A DNA stretch of 64,000 nt from Rutpela maculata (GCA_936432065.2 OW386291.2:17771821-17835820), one strand, 5' to 3'. Shown: positions 11,755 to 22,822, counted from the stretch's first letter. A program made the numbers and translations. Notes: generated by a model not told the origin, from the sequence alone.

Positions 11755-12900
11755 TTTTGGTATATAGTGGCGTGTGTGAGTCGGACGAACATGTAAATAT
11801 TTTGAGCCGGAACAAGATTACCTCCCCCCCCGTTTTCGAGTATGCTGAACACGATGGCGGTGTCAGAATTTCTCTCAAAACGGCCAAAAACCACCCCTGA
11901 GAGGGGTAAAACGCGCTTCACTCGATTTTCCTGCAGAAAATAACCTTCCCCCCGTTTTCGAGGATGCTGAGTACGATGGTGGTGCTGGATATCGCCTTCG
12001 ACCCCAACCAACCCCTCCACCGGCCAATACTCGCCCCCGAAAGGGGTGAATTTTTTTTTTTCGTAATATCAGGCAAATTGCATTTCTATCCGTTTTCGAG
12101 GATGCTGAGCACGATGGTGGTGCTGGATATCACGTTCGACCCCGACCAACCCCTTCACCGGCCGATACTCACCCCCTAGAGGGGTAAAACGCGCTTCACT
12201 CGATTTCCCTGGAGAAAAAAACCTTCCCCCCGTTTTCAAGGATGCTGAGCACGATGGTGGTGCTGGATATCGCGTTCGACCCCGACCAACCCCTCCACCG
12301 GCCAATACTCGTCCCCGAAAGGGGTGAATTTTTTTTTTTTGTAATATCAGCGGGAAACACATTTATTTCCGTTTTCGAGGATGTATTAATATGCACCCAT
12401 ACACATGTATATATAGCAAATATATTATACATATATATAAAAAAATTCACCCGTTTCGGGGGCGAGTATTGGCCGGTGGAGGGGTTGGTCGGGGTCGAAC
12501 GCGATATCCAGCACCACCATCGTGCTCAGAATCCTCGAAAACGTATAGAAATGCAATTTGCCTGATATTACGAAAAAAAAAATTCACCCCTTTCGGGGGC
12601 GAGTATTGGCAGGTGGAGGGGTTGGTTGGGGTCGAAGGCGATATCCAGCACCACCATCGTGCTCAGCATCCTCGAAAACGGGGGGAAGGTTATTTTCTGC
12701 AGGGAAATCGAGTGAAGCGCGTTTTACCCCTCTCGGGGGTGGTTTTTGGCCATTTTGAGGCAACCCCAAAGAGAAATTCTGACACCGCCATCGTGTTCAG
12801 CATCCTCGAAAACGGGGGGGGGGAGGTAATCTAGTTCCGGCTCAAAATATTTACAATTTTCGGGTTTTTTTTCCGACTCACATACGCTACTAATAAGCTA
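11755..12900. repeat. Head-to-head minisatellite palindrome
   Basis: Monomers of about 120-140 bp carrying CGTTTTCGAGGATGCTGA, a CACGATGGTGG block and GGGGTGAATTTTT are tandem on the plus strand from about 11828 to 12380. They then reappear inverted from about 12445 to 12830. The outer edges also mirror each other: GTGTGAGTCGGA near 11770 and TCCGACTCACATACG near 12877. The centre, about 12385-12440, is an AT-rich TATATA stretch. About four full units lie in the left arm and three or four in the right. The GC-rich open frames here are repeat artefacts. Confidence 0.85.
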
Positions 12901-12919
12901 CGTGACGAAGACTAAACAG

Positions 12920-13200
12920 TTAAAAATAAATAAATAAAAAAACTTTTTAAAAAACAATGGTTTTGCTTTAAAACCAAATTGCAGTAAAAAGTAGAAAACA
13001 ATTTCAAGTTTGTAAATAGAAAACCATTGAGCGCTCATAAAATGCAAACGTAAATCAAAATGATTAGATGAAGTAATATTTTATGAGCGCCTAATGGTTT
13101 TCTATTTACAAAGTTAAAAATTATGGTCTACTTTTTAGTGCAATTTGGTTTTAATATAAAACCTTCGTTTTTAAAAAGTTTTTGTTTTATTTATTTTTAT
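12920..13200. mobile_element. Foldback MITE, about 280 bp
   Basis: Two arms of over 100 bp (about 12922-13055 and 13078-13200) are inverted copies. Each contains ATGAGCGC with TGGTTTTCTATTTACAAA and AAAACCAAATTGCA next to AAAAAGTAG. The loop is about 20-25 bp. No coding capacity is seen. The inner ACTAAAAAGTA motif resembles the ends at 24546 and 62299. Confidence 0.8.
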
Positions 13201-13677
13201 CCGATAATTGCATATAGTGTATACACGTCTTCGCCACTTTTCCCATTTTATTACTTAATACTTTGCCAATGCAATTTTTTTTATTATTATCATTTTTTCT
13301 AAGTCCACTTAATATTTCCCCAATTCCAAAAAAAAATGAACCGCCTTCAAAAAAGGGCGCTAAAAATGAATGAATAAAACACCGCCGCCCAGTTAGTCGA
13401 AGCTTATTACCTAATATAGATATTGATGTCGGTGTAAATATTAACAATAAGGAATTCAAACATGTTTTTAACTGACTTCAGTATCGATATTAGGTAAAGG
13501 TGACAATTTATATCATAATGTTTGGCGGCCTTTTTTGAAAGCGGTCCAATTTATTTTCCGACATTTTTTTAAAGTTACTTGTATATTTTCTATCCGTCAA
13601 TTGGATGTTCATCTGTCTGAGTAGCTGTATATTCTTAAATAAATAAATAACAATTTAGGCCAAATAAAATTCATTTA

Positions 13678-14277
13678 TTAGAGTTCTCTGAAAATAAGTG
13701 TAGCTGGGTCATATGTAAAAACAGGTCCTTTTATAGGTTCAACATTCTCATACTTCAACTTTGCACTGAATGCCATATTTTTCTCATCATCATTTGTAGA
13801 ATATATTACCTTTTGAAGCAGCCCACTTGGATGATAAATGTAATATACTCCTTTCACCTCGTTATTCAATTTTTCATTTTGATTTTCATTATCTCCCGAT
13901 CCTAAATCTTCTGTATCCGTGTTTGTATTTTCTGTTGTTGTGGGTAACTCTGTTGTGGTGAATTCTGGCTCTGCGGTGGTTGTACCTTCCTGAGGGGGGC
14001 CATATTCTTGTGGGGGTCGAAAATCTTGTGAAGGAATTGCATATTCTTGAGATGGAGGACCGTATTTTTGGGACGGAGGGCCGTATTCTTGTTCAATATT
14101 TTGTCCTTGACTGGGTGGTCCATAAATTGGATGCGGCTGTGGAACTCGAAACCCAGAACCAGCAGATTTCCATTCTGACGGCTGGTAAGAGTCTTCTTGA
14201 AGTCGTGAATTAAACACTGGTGATTCTGCACACACCGCTGTAATGGAAATCACAAAAATAATTAATCTGGTGAACAT
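13678..14277 (-). CDS. Secreted YGPP-repeat insect protein
   Basis: A 199-residue protein, and the only clear host gene here. The N-terminus MFTRLIIFVISITAVCAES is a signal peptide with cleavage likely after Ala17. Residues 50-95 hold several YGPPSQ and YGPPQE repeats. Residues 96-140 are Thr/Glu/Asn-rich and probably unstructured or glycosylated. The C-terminal 60 residues are compact, with GVYYIYHPSGLLQKV, then NMAFSAKLKY and GPVFTYDP. As far as I recall, a C-terminal block like this recurs in secreted or cuticle-associated insect proteins. The role is not known to me; an extracellular or cuticular function is an inference. The frame is uninterrupted, so this is a single coding exon as seen. 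The start at 14277 is preceded by a TATA box about 60 bases upstream. AATAAA on the minus strand overlaps the stop codon (13674-13679). Confidence 0.85.
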   Translation of the reverse strand: MFTRLIIFVISITAVCAESPVFNSRLQEDSYQPSEWKSAGSGFRVPQPHPIYGPPSQGQNIEQEYGPPSQKYGPPSQEYAIPSQDFRPPQEYGPPQEGTTTAEPEFTTTELPTTTENTNTDTEDLGSGDNENQNEKLNNEVKGVYYIYHPSGLLQKVIYSTNDDEKNMAFSAKLKYENVEPIKGPVFTYDPATLIFREL

Positions 14278-14336
14278 ATTGACTACTGGTTTATTAGTTG
14301 TTGTTCTTCTACTATTATTTGTTGATGATACTTCGG

Positions 14337-14346
14337 CTTTTATATA
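14337..14346 (-). promoter_or_regulatory. TATA box of the secreted-protein gene
   Basis: The minus strand reads TATATAAAAG about 60 bases upstream of the start codon at 14277. Transcription would begin around 14310-14315, giving a leader of about 35 nucleotides. This strong-TATA, short-leader layout is common in highly expressed, tissue-specific insect genes such as those for cuticle proteins. Confidence 0.65.
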
Positions 14347-14347
14347 T

Positions 14348-15088
14348 TTAACAATTCACTGAAATGTGTGACTAATAAATAGCAATGACCCGGGGTTTTG
14401 GGAACATTAATATTCATGTCGAATATTTCAAGACCTAGACTTACATTACTGCATTCTGAAAAGATGCATTATGCATTATCTAATCATCGTAAATATAATT
14501 TTATGACAATAAGGTCAGTTGTAAATACTTATAAATTAAATAAAACTAGATACATGTATAAAGCCTAATTTTACCAATTAAATTTTTAGTCATTGCGAGT
14601 ACAATAATTTTCATAAAAAAAAGTTTCAGCGTACCCTGAACTGAAACATTGATAAAAAATTTGTCTGCATATGTTATTTAATAAATTTCGCCTCTATGTT
14701 ACATATTTACAATAATTTCCTTGAAAAATTAGTTTGAAAATCGTTATAAAACATCAAAATATCTAACACCATACTTGTACAATACTCTCGATGCGAATTT
14801 CGTCGGCCAAGTTGGCATCATCTAGAGATGAGTAAGATTTATTAAAACGGGTCGTTGTTTAGAGTATAGCATTGGAAACTATTGTTAGTGTCATGTCATC
14901 TTTCTGAAATATTCTGTAATTAATCTTGTAAAAAAAATATAGATGTATATTTGTCGAGAATGTTTGCTATATATAGGATTGCGCATGAAATATATCATTA
15001 AATTATAATCGGACAAATATTTTTCGTAACACGCTAAACTTCGAACTATCGAACAAAAAATATTCGTGTGTATGTATGTAGAACATTT
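14348..15088. other. Intergenic, nothing recognised
   Basis: AT-rich upstream region of the secreted-protein gene. No coding or repeat signature could be supported. Confidence 0.5.
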
Positions 15089-15560
15089 CTTGTAAACCGA
15101 ATAACTTCTGTTAGACTTACAATTTTTCACACATATGGGAAATAGCATGGTAGAATACTCCATATTATATCCGGTATATGGGGGTGATCATCAGAGACCT
15201 GTAAACTATCATATTTTATATAAACTATATTTTATTTTATAGTTTAAGAGATGTACAAGACATTGAAACTGTTAGATATACATTTATCCCCACAGGTTCG
15301 AACGAACTTTTATGATGCGTACATTTTATTTTAAAATATTAATGATGCATTTTTAATATGACTATTACGAAGCGAATGAAAGTTGCCGACTGCAGGTATC
15401 TGTTGAACATGATAACTTCTGTTGGACAATTTTTGTTTCAAATTTGGCATAAGAGAATACTCCCTATTGAAATTGAGTCGTATCAGGGTCATCGTCAGAA
15501 TCATGTATGTTTGATATAAATTATGTTTTACTATAGTTTTAAAGCAAAATGTCATTAAAG
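15089..15560. repeat. Diverged direct duplication, period about 310 bp
   Basis: Two related segments (about 15089-15260 and 15401-15560) share ATAACTTCTGTT, AGAATACTCC, a TCATCRTCAGA-like block and TTTATAGTTT in the same order. They look like two old copies or tandem units of a non-coding element. No ends could be recognised. Confidence 0.5.
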
Positions 15561-16058
15561 TTTTTATTAAGTACACAAAAATACAAATATACAGGGTGTC
15601 CAGTTAAAATTGTGCAAAAACGGCTAACTTTATAAAAAAAACTTCCTTGACAAAACTTTCAATGTATCATCTCTACTACAACGTAAAATTATTTTCAACT
15701 ATACAAGGTGTCACGAATACGAGTTACACAATAAAGTATAGTCTTTTTAAATGGAACATCCTATGTTTTTTTGCGCCAGTTAAGCCTCCAAAGGTCCTGT
15801 ATTACAACCTAAAATATTTTGCCAATCGGATGCAGCGTTGCCAAGTTACGATTTTTTCCTGTTTTCTTTTGTCAATTTACAAACATTTTTTTGACTGCCA
15901 TATCTCCGCGATTTATTAATTGTTCTTTATAAAAATGTAGGGTGTTCTTTGATAATGATGTATTTACTGAAAAACATTTTTGAAATAAAATTATTATATC
16001 GGGTGTTCAAAATATTTGTTTACATTTTTTGATATTTAATTATTATTTTTCTCAATTT

Positions 16059-16912
16059 TACTTCCACATCCAGTGGAAGTATAGTAAGGACAAAAAATTT
16101 TTTTTTAAATATTTATTGCGCAAATAGGCTTAGAATGTCATGAAACGTCGAGATTTTAAGTTTGAGCGAAAAAAATGTTTCTATCTGTCGGTCTGTCTGT
16201 AACTTTTCTTGTGCGCACGTTTACTCTGGAACCGTTTAAGATATTGACTTGAAATTTGGTACACGTATGTACTTTAACGAGATCTAGAACTGGATTACAT
16301 TTTCATCTTGTTCCATCGAAGGATTGGGGGGTAAATTGGAGTAAATTTTGGGTAAATAGTTAAATCAAGCGGGTAAGAGTCCATAAAATTGGTATTTAGT
16401 ATGTATATACAAGAGAAGCTAAGGTCTTAAAAAAAATTTGGCATTAGCCACTCCCATTACCCACCCCGTTATTAAAGGGGATGGAAAAAATTGTGATTTA
16501 GTGTGTGTACAAGAACCAGAAACCTCAAAATATTTTTTTTACTTCATCCACCCCCACTACCACCTCCCTATCACCACCCCTCACCCCACTACCGTTGTGG
16601 GGTATCGTTTTATGGGTTTCTGGGGTAGAGGTTTTCAAATATTATATTATTAAAGTTCCATAAACAATTATTTCCACATACAAAATTTTTTCGTTGTGAG
16701 TGACTTGGATAGAAAATCCGGATGTGGAAGTAATCTTTCCGGAGGCAGGCTTACCACCGGACGAAGAACGTTACTAGTTCGAACGGGTTTTTTCGTTGAG
16801 CTTTTTCCCGTATCAATAACCAGAGTTGCATAACTATAACTACTAATTTAAAATAAATTTTATTTGTTTGATTGATTGGATGTGGAAGTAGTGATTCCTT
16901 GGGCAGCGGTTT
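16059..16912 (+). repeat. Family A repeat, copy A1
   Basis: It starts with the hairpin ACTTCCACATCCAGTGGAAG. It then has AAATAGGCTTAGAATGTCAT, a CTGT run, GTGCGCACGTTTACTCTGG, AACCGTTTAAGATATTGACT and a Pu/Py-biased CCACCCC section. GGATGTGGAAGTA at 16719-16733 closes the copy. A second end-like piece, GGATGTGGAAGTAGTGATT, follows at 16877, after about 140 bp of different sequence. The copy may therefore be two overlapping insertions. There is no coding capacity. Confidence 0.8.
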
Positions 16913-16994
16913 TTTAAAATGGAATGCCTATGTTTTCTTTACATGAATAATTAAAGTATACAATTCCCCGCATTTTAATAACATAACACTTTAT

Positions 16995-17690
16995 TACTTC
17001 CACATCCAGTGGAAGTATAGTAACGACAAAAAAAAATTTTAAAAATTTTTATTGTTCAAATAGGCTTAAAATGTCATGAAACATCGAGATTTTAAGTTTG
17101 AGTGAAAAAAATTCTGTCTGTCTGTCTGTCTGTAACTTTTTTTGTGCGCACGTTTACTCTGGAACCGTTTAAGATATTGATTTGAAATTTGGTACACCTA
17201 TGTACTTCGAGATCTGGAACTAGATTATATTTTCATCTTGTTCCGTCGAAGGGTTGGGGGGTAAATTGGGGTAAATCAAGCAGATAAGAGTCCATTAAAT
17301 TGGTATTTAGTAAATACAAGAGAAGCTAAGATCTCAAAAAAAATTTGGCATTAGCCACCCCCACCCTATTATTAAATGGGATAAAAAAAAATGTGATTTA
17401 GTGTATGTCCAAGAACCAGAAACCTCAAAATATTTTTTTTACTTCATCCACCCCCACTACCCCCCCCCCCTATCACTACCCTATCACCACCCGCACTGCC
17501 GATGTGGGGTATCGTTTTATGGGTTTTATTTCATATTGACGAGTGCTTAGGGTAGAGGATTTCAAATATTATATTATTGAAGTTCCATAAACAATTGTTT
17601 CCACATACAAAGTTTTTTCGTTGTGAGTGACTTGGATAGAGAATCTGGATGTGGAAGCAGTGATTTCTTGAGCAGCGGTTTTTTATTTCA
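16995..17690 (+). repeat. Family A repeat, copy A2
   Basis: Nearly complete. The hairpin start is at 16995, a clean CTGT run lies near 17115, and the element ends CTGGATGTGGAAGCAGTGAT with the GCAGCGGT tail at 17690. A foreign patch of 24 bases at 17525-17548 is identical to part of the SINE-like sequence at 18915-18938. Confidence 0.8.
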
Positions 17691-17894
17691 AACGGTTTTT
17701 GAGAAATGGTTATTCCAAATAATTTTTGCGTAAATTGAGTGTTCTTTAATTTAACATTAAAATCTAGTATGGCTTTGGTTTTTTGTTTTGCGTTTGTTTT
17801 TCACTTTATGGTATTTCTGTAGGGTGTTTAAGATTAATTAATGTTGTTAAGTAATATTTAAAAATTTGTGTTATAATTATTTTCAAGAAGACAT

Positions 17895-18430
17895 CTATGA
17901 TGTATGTTGTTGGTGAATGTGATGAAAACTGTTGGCATCAAAATTGTATCGTCAAAAATATCCCGATAGAAGGTGTTCTGATGTGAGGTCTCTAGAAAAT
18001 TTGAAAGAACGTTTTGAACATACTGGAAGTGTTGCATATGAAAAGAAGGCGAGACGACGAAAAATATTAAGTGAAGAAATGAGCTGGCTATAACTTTAGC
18101 GGTAATCGAACATCTTATTTTACGGCAAGTGTTCGGGAGTTAAGTCGGGATTTGGAGGTTAGTAAATCTAGCGTTTCCCCATGTATTTGTAAAAATAAGT
18201 TCCACCCCTACCGAGAATTGCATCAAGAGCTTCTGGATGTGGATTTAAATTGTGGATTAAATTTTTGCCAGTGGGCTCAAAACCAAATTGTAGAAAATGA
18301 AAATTTTTTCAAATTTGTATTGTTCACGGATGAATCAACGTTTCATCGTCATAGATTCGTGAATAGGCACAATTTCCATTATTATTACAGAGAAAATCCT
18401 CATGTTGTACAGAAAAATCATTTGTTTTGA
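17895..18430 (+). pseudogene. mariner-like transposase fragment (copy ii)
   Basis: Readable pieces in shifting frames are RSLENLKERFEHTGSVAYEK (linker after the first helix-turn-helix), ARELSRDLEVSKSSVS-like text, then HPYRELHQELLDVDLN and VLFTDESTFHRHRFVN, which holds the first catalytic Asp. The second and third catalytic blocks are gone. The order and motifs match the DUF4817/DD41D mariner-like transposases elsewhere in the window, but the sequence is clearly a different subfamily. Confidence 0.75.
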
Positions 18431-18625
18431 CAACGCCTATCCCCACTACCACCCCCATTACAATCCCTCACCTCATTATTAAATGGAGTGAGAAATAAAA
18501 TCGAATTTGCTGCGTGCACAAGAGCCAATATCTTCAAAAAAAATTTTGGCATCAACCAACTCGAGTACCATCCTCACCGTAAATTTGGATTCGAAAGTAG
18601 TGATTCCTTAGGCAGCGGTTCCTGT
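18431..18625 (+). repeat. Family A repeat, 3' fragment
   Basis: Degraded copy of the downstream half. It has CCACTACCACCCCCAT, a GAGCCA...TCAAAAAAAATTTTGGCAT block and the closing AAGTAGTGATTCCTTAGGCA. Confidence 0.6.
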
Positions 18626-18825
18626 GTTTTGTGATTGAATGAAGATCTTAATAAAATATGATTTCCTGTGGTTATTTGCTATATTTTAATAATTTCATAA
18701 CAATATAGAATTTAGAGATATAAATTTAAAAAAAATTAATTGTAAAAATATAGAATTATTTAACTATCGAAATATAATTTTGGCCTATACGCATTATCTT
18801 GCAATTTAGGTTCATTAAAGTAATG

Positions 18826-18945
18826 GATGGTGGTCTATTGGTTACACTTTCTACTCGAAATCAAAGGATCACGAGTTCGAGACCCAAGAAGCGGAATGTA
18901 GTTACTTTTGTTACTTTATTTCATATTGACGAGTGCTTTACCAAC
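18826..18945 (+). repeat. tRNA-derived SINE-like fragment
   Basis: TGGTCTATTGG (18831-18841) fits the pol III A box, and GAGTTCGAGACC (18873-18884) fits the B box, at tRNA-like spacing. The arms do not fold as a functional tRNA: the T stem has several mismatches and no acceptor stem closes. A SINE head or dead tRNA is the better reading. The following body includes a 24-base patch shared with family A copy A2. Confidence 0.45.
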
Positions 18946-19631
18946 TAAATCTTGAAGGCATTATAAAATTAAAAATATAAAAATAACATTCATTACAAAC
19001 AAACTGCGAAGAGTATCCTATAGAATGTGCAACAATTATATAAAAGGTTGTATAAATCGACTGAAGAGTAAAATGTCTACTTTAGATATTGTACGGTACG
19101 GTATACCCTTTATCAAGTAAAGTAACAATCTTTTTCTACAAAACTCCTTGCCCTAAAAGCAGAAACATTGTTAAATACTCTCTAAGTATTAAATGTTTTT
19201 CACACTTAATGAATAACGGTTAATTAAACAACTCTTAATGAGAGTCTTGTGTACAGCAAGTACCTAACAAACAGAATCTCAGTTCATCACGCATAATAAT
19301 GAACTGTAATGAGTTAGCTTGACGTGCAGTTAATCTCTTTTGTACCAAATTCTCCAGTAGATTTAGAGGGTCCAATGGACCAGCCTATCTGAGCAATAAT
19401 TAATAATGAGGGTGTATAATTGAGGCTTCGGTTGACACCGTTGCGGCTGTAACAAACTGCTTCGCTCAAAGCGAAGGCAAAGAGTACCAGGACATAGTAA
19501 ATTCACCCTACGAATGAGGAGCATCTTTGGTAGATATCTTTAAATTTGAGGGAAAAAATTATAACGAAAGTAAGATATACTGTTATGATTTTATAATATT
19601 TACTATTAGATTAGTGTGAAAGGTCATTTCA
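18946..19631. other. Intergenic, nothing recognised
   Basis: No frame, RNA or repeat could be supported. The patch at 19420-19520 is less AT-rich but shows no motif. Confidence 0.5.
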
Positions 19632-20079
19632 CGAAATGTCGTTTATCCGCAATTTTATTTTTTTTTAAAGTATAGCTTGGAATCTCCAGAAACATATGCT
19701 AACTATCCGCACACGTGACAGGTGGGGCAACACACTTTAAAATTCAAAAAACGTCAATTTTTTGCCATTTCTCGCATTATTTGCAATATAACTAGTAAAT
19801 GAAGCATTGTTCGGAAAATTATCAAGAATAAGAAAATGTTCAAAACCAATTTTAAACCATTTTTTTCTTCTTTTCTAAAAAAATGCTTCGTCTAAGAGCT
19901 ACAGACGAAAAAACAATGCTACTTTTCTAAAAAAATGAATATAGTGATTCAATATTGTTGTTATAAGCCTTTGGTGTGAAAAATATTAATAAAAAAAGTT
20001 TTAAACTTATTTCAATACAATAATATATGCAGTTATACTACATGTATAATCGATATATTATATAAAGAATTGCATAATC

Positions 20080-20346
20080 TTTTCAAAATCTTTTTTATAC
20101 AACACTTCGTCGTATATAGTATATCTTATAATAGGCATAAGACGAGAGCAGATGTTTTTTGTAAAAATATGAAAAATATTGAATTTAGTGCCTTATCTCC
20201 CACTGAGGCAGCCACTTGTAAACATGCTCTCCGTACACAAATTCAACAGTGGTTAGGTGACAATTTCGATCCACTTGATTGGGGATGGAGAAAAGGTGGC
20301 AACATTTTGAAACCAATATTGACGAAAAGTGATTTGATCCCAGTAG
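20080..20346 (+). pseudogene. CXC-family protein, WGW block (element P)
   Basis: Translation includes ALSPTEAATCKHALRTQIQQ, then a W-L-G step and DPLDWGWRKGGNILKPIL. This is the block of the family usually seen as LPPT...A..HSLR.Y.Q...W.G....P.DWGW. Upstream, SYNRHKTRADVFCKNMKN matches the position of the LNSLRY region. It ends at PVA, where element Q is inserted (20347). The cysteine cluster resumes at 22540. The larger N-terminal part, including the nuclease-like motif, is missing from this copy. Confidence 0.75.
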
Positions 20347-20723
20347 CCCAGTAAATGACATTTCGACTGGAAAAAATTACGAGAAAGCTGTTTTTTGTGG
20401 AGACCTTCATTGAGGTGCCCTTTGTACATCCTGAGATTGAGCCATGGGTTTTTTTGGGAGCGGAGTTAAAGTGGAATTTTTTTGCAATTATCTCGAAAAG
20501 TATGACTTTTTCGACAAATAGTTATGGGCAAAAACATTTATTATAAAATTCTACACAAAAAATATCATTAAACTTTTTTTCGTAGGATTAATCGTTTTTG
20601 AGTAAAAGTTACAGAAAGATACAATGTCTGTATTTTTTTAACAGTAACGAACAGTAGGCATGATCCATATCTGACACTCAAAACAACCCTTTGCATAAAT
20701 CATTCGTTCTCTTCTAGCAGATC

Positions 20724-21050
20724 TCATTCCGTGTCAACTTCATCGTTTTCTTCATAAAGAGCTTCGTCAATTGGCTGATCAGTTGATGGTATCGTATCTT
20801 CAACTATATCTTCATCTGTAGCTCCGTTGTTACTATCTATTTCTTCCATCGCGGCGTTCAAACAAGATTGCCCACGGCAATGCCCGCATACTGCAGAACA
20901 GCCGAGACCTGGTTTTCTACAGCTAGCGTTACAGCCTTTGGTATAGTTGCAGAATTTAGAATTGATCAACTGATCGGGAGCCGGTGACAATAGGTTTTGA
21001 ATAGGTTCCAATGATCTTCCATCCCTAGTCTTCAGGATTTAACTCATTCT
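20724..21050 (-). pseudogene. CXC-family protein, C-terminus (element Q)
   Basis: The minus strand reads RDGRSLEPIQNLLSPAPDQL, then the cysteine cluster CNYTKGCNASCRKPGLGC, SAVCGHCRGQSC and an acidic tail ending at TGA. Cysteine order and spacing match the remnants at 22540 and 55590. The tail rich in Asp and Glu is also a shared feature. Upstream coding is absent, so only about a tenth of the protein remains. Confidence 0.8.
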
Positions 21051-21165
21051 ACTGGGACTAGAACCGACGCGCCTCTGGTTATTGTAAGAAAAAGCAAACG
21101 GTGCGCGGTGGTTGGCGGGAACGTTGAATAATTTTGATGATGAAATTTAAAATATATAATATTAG

Positions 21166-21584
21166 AGTAGACGAAGGAAGAGCTGGAGTACCCGTTGGAA
21201 AATGTTATCATTTTGGTTTGGGATAAATATGTTTTTAAATGTACAAAATGTGCCGATCACGATGGTAATGTCCAAATTGTTCAAAAATGGGCCCTTGTGA
21301 AATATTTTCGGAAAGCTGAAAAATTGCACATTATGTATAATGTTAATTATTTCTTTTCCCTGCAATTTTCTAAAAAAAAAATGGTAAGAATAAAAGTTGT
21401 TTGATATCATGTTTTCCATACGGAGAAAATATGAAAATCAAAGTATTTTAAAAGGGTAGCACACACTGTAGAAAAATTTGGACATCACCAACGTGATCAC
21501 TCTGCATCTTTTTACAGATAAAAACATATTCCTCCCAAGAATAAAATTTTATCAACTTAATCACCAGCTCTCCCTTCGTCTACT
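21166..21584. mobile_element. Small TIR insert inside element Q
   Basis: AGTAGACGAAGGAAGAGCTGG at 21166-21186 and its complement at about 21564-21584 (one gap) form short terminal inverted repeats. About 380 bp of non-coding, partly self-complementary sequence lies between them. Probably a MITE. The ORFs on either strand here are its palindromic content. Confidence 0.55.
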
Positions 21585-22539
21585 GTACTTTATTTTGTTA
21601 GGATGATTTTGAAAGCAGGACTGTGCCACATTTGATAATAATTATATGTATTAAAATGGGTTTAGTGTAGTTTCTGAAGCTCTGGTATTATACTGTACAT
21701 GCAAATAGTTTACATAATAAAAATATTCAATTAATGCTTAATACTTACTCTATTTTAAATGATCGGATTATTTTGATACTAATGACAGCTTACGTATAAT
21801 ACATACCTACTTTTGAAGTCCATTCGTTAAGAGACAAATACATTTTTTTTAAAAAGTTGTCTAGTTTGTTTATCTTTATTTTAAGAATAAATGCAATTTT
21901 TACATTTCTTTTATTGCTTTTTTTGTTATCGTGTAATATTTAAAGGACTGAATTAAATTTAGTTGCAAAAAGTATATCTTCTATAAATTTCACTCCCTTT
22001 TAACATATAATATTGCTGATTGGGGATTATCTACGAAGACAAATAGAATAATAAAGCAAAACAACAGCAGAAACAGTAGAAACTAGAACTAATTTATCTG
22101 CAAGCGCATTTGCTATTTGTTTTTCTGCTGCTTCTACTATTTGTTTATTACTGGTTTTCCTGCTTGATGACTTCTAACCATTGTGAAACTTTGTTCTCAC
22201 AATTAGACATACAACATTTTATGTAAGTACTGTACGTACGTACTGTATATGAAACGATTGATCCTACGAAAAAAAGTGTGATGACCTTTTTCGTGTAGAA
22301 TTAGAAATATTTTTGCTCATGACTGGTTTTGTCAAAGTGTTACTTTTCGAGATAATGGCAAAAAACTGAAAATCGCCCCTTCACCCCCCCTCAAAAAAAA
22401 ACCCATGGCTCAAATTGCTCGAACTTCTCAGGATGTACTAAGGGCATCTCAATGAAGGTTTCCACAAAAAATCAGCTTTCTCCTAATTTTTTCCTATTTT
22501 GGCCTCAAATTTGTCTTTATTTACTGGGGTACAGATATT

Positions 22540-22822
22540 TTAATGAAAAAATTTAATTGTACTTGTAAGACAGGGTTCTAAGAGGTGTGGTTGTCGAAAG
22601 TTGGGACTAAAATGTAACACTTTTTGTAAAATGTGTAAGGGTACAAACTGCATAAACAGCAAGATTGATGTAATTTGCGAAACGGATATCGTTGGGGCTT
22701 TAAATGAAAATGACACATCAGTTAACTCTTTAACATTAGATGATATTGATGAAGATGTAGAAAATGGAGAAATTGAATGTATTTTTGCTTCTCCTCCGAC
22801 AAAAAGAGTTAAATTACATTAA
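22540..22822 (+). pseudogene. CXC-family protein, cysteine cluster and tail (element P)
   Basis: NCTCKTG, then after a one-base shift RCGCRKLGLKCNTFCKMCKG and TNCIN. An acidic tail then runs to a basic end (PPTKRVKLH) and TAA at 22822. This is the continuation of the gene fragment ending at 20346. PPTKRVKL resembles a nuclear localisation signal, which fits a protein that acts on DNA. AATAAA-like sequence follows at about 22871. Confidence 0.78.

Larger units (their letters stand above)
15594..18430 (+). mobile_element. mariner-like element remnant (copy ii), interrupted by family A
   Basis: The left end reads ACAGGGTGTCCAGTTAAAAT at 15594, typical of mariner termini. A transposase fragment in the same orientation lies at 17895-18430. 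Two family A copies (16059 and 16995) sit in between. No right terminus is found. The transposase breaks off where a third family A fragment begins at 18431. That both parts belong to one element is an inference from order and orientation. Confidence 0.55.
20347..22528 (-). mobile_element. Long-TIR DNA element Q, nested in P and also CXC-bearing
   Basis: Ends are CCCAGTAAAT at 20347 and ATTTACTGGG at 22519-22528. Inverted repeats of about 260-280 bp follow, sharing GTGGAGACCTTCATTGAG, CATCCTGAG, the CCATGGGTTTTTTT block and TTATCTCGAAAAGTA. The interior holds an antisense CXC-family C-terminus (20724-21050) and a further small inverted-repeat insert (21166-21584). Removing Q lets the coding frame of P approach continuity at PVA and the cysteine cluster. 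Target duplication is uncertain; TA is possible. Confidence 0.8.

Noticed and set aside
11964..12834. Overlapping Pro/Arg-rich open frames on both strands
   Set aside because: They follow the GC-rich minisatellite units and mirror each other across the palindrome; no codon bias or motif.
18826..18900. Functional tRNA gene
   Set aside because: A and B boxes are present but the T stem and acceptor stem do not pair.
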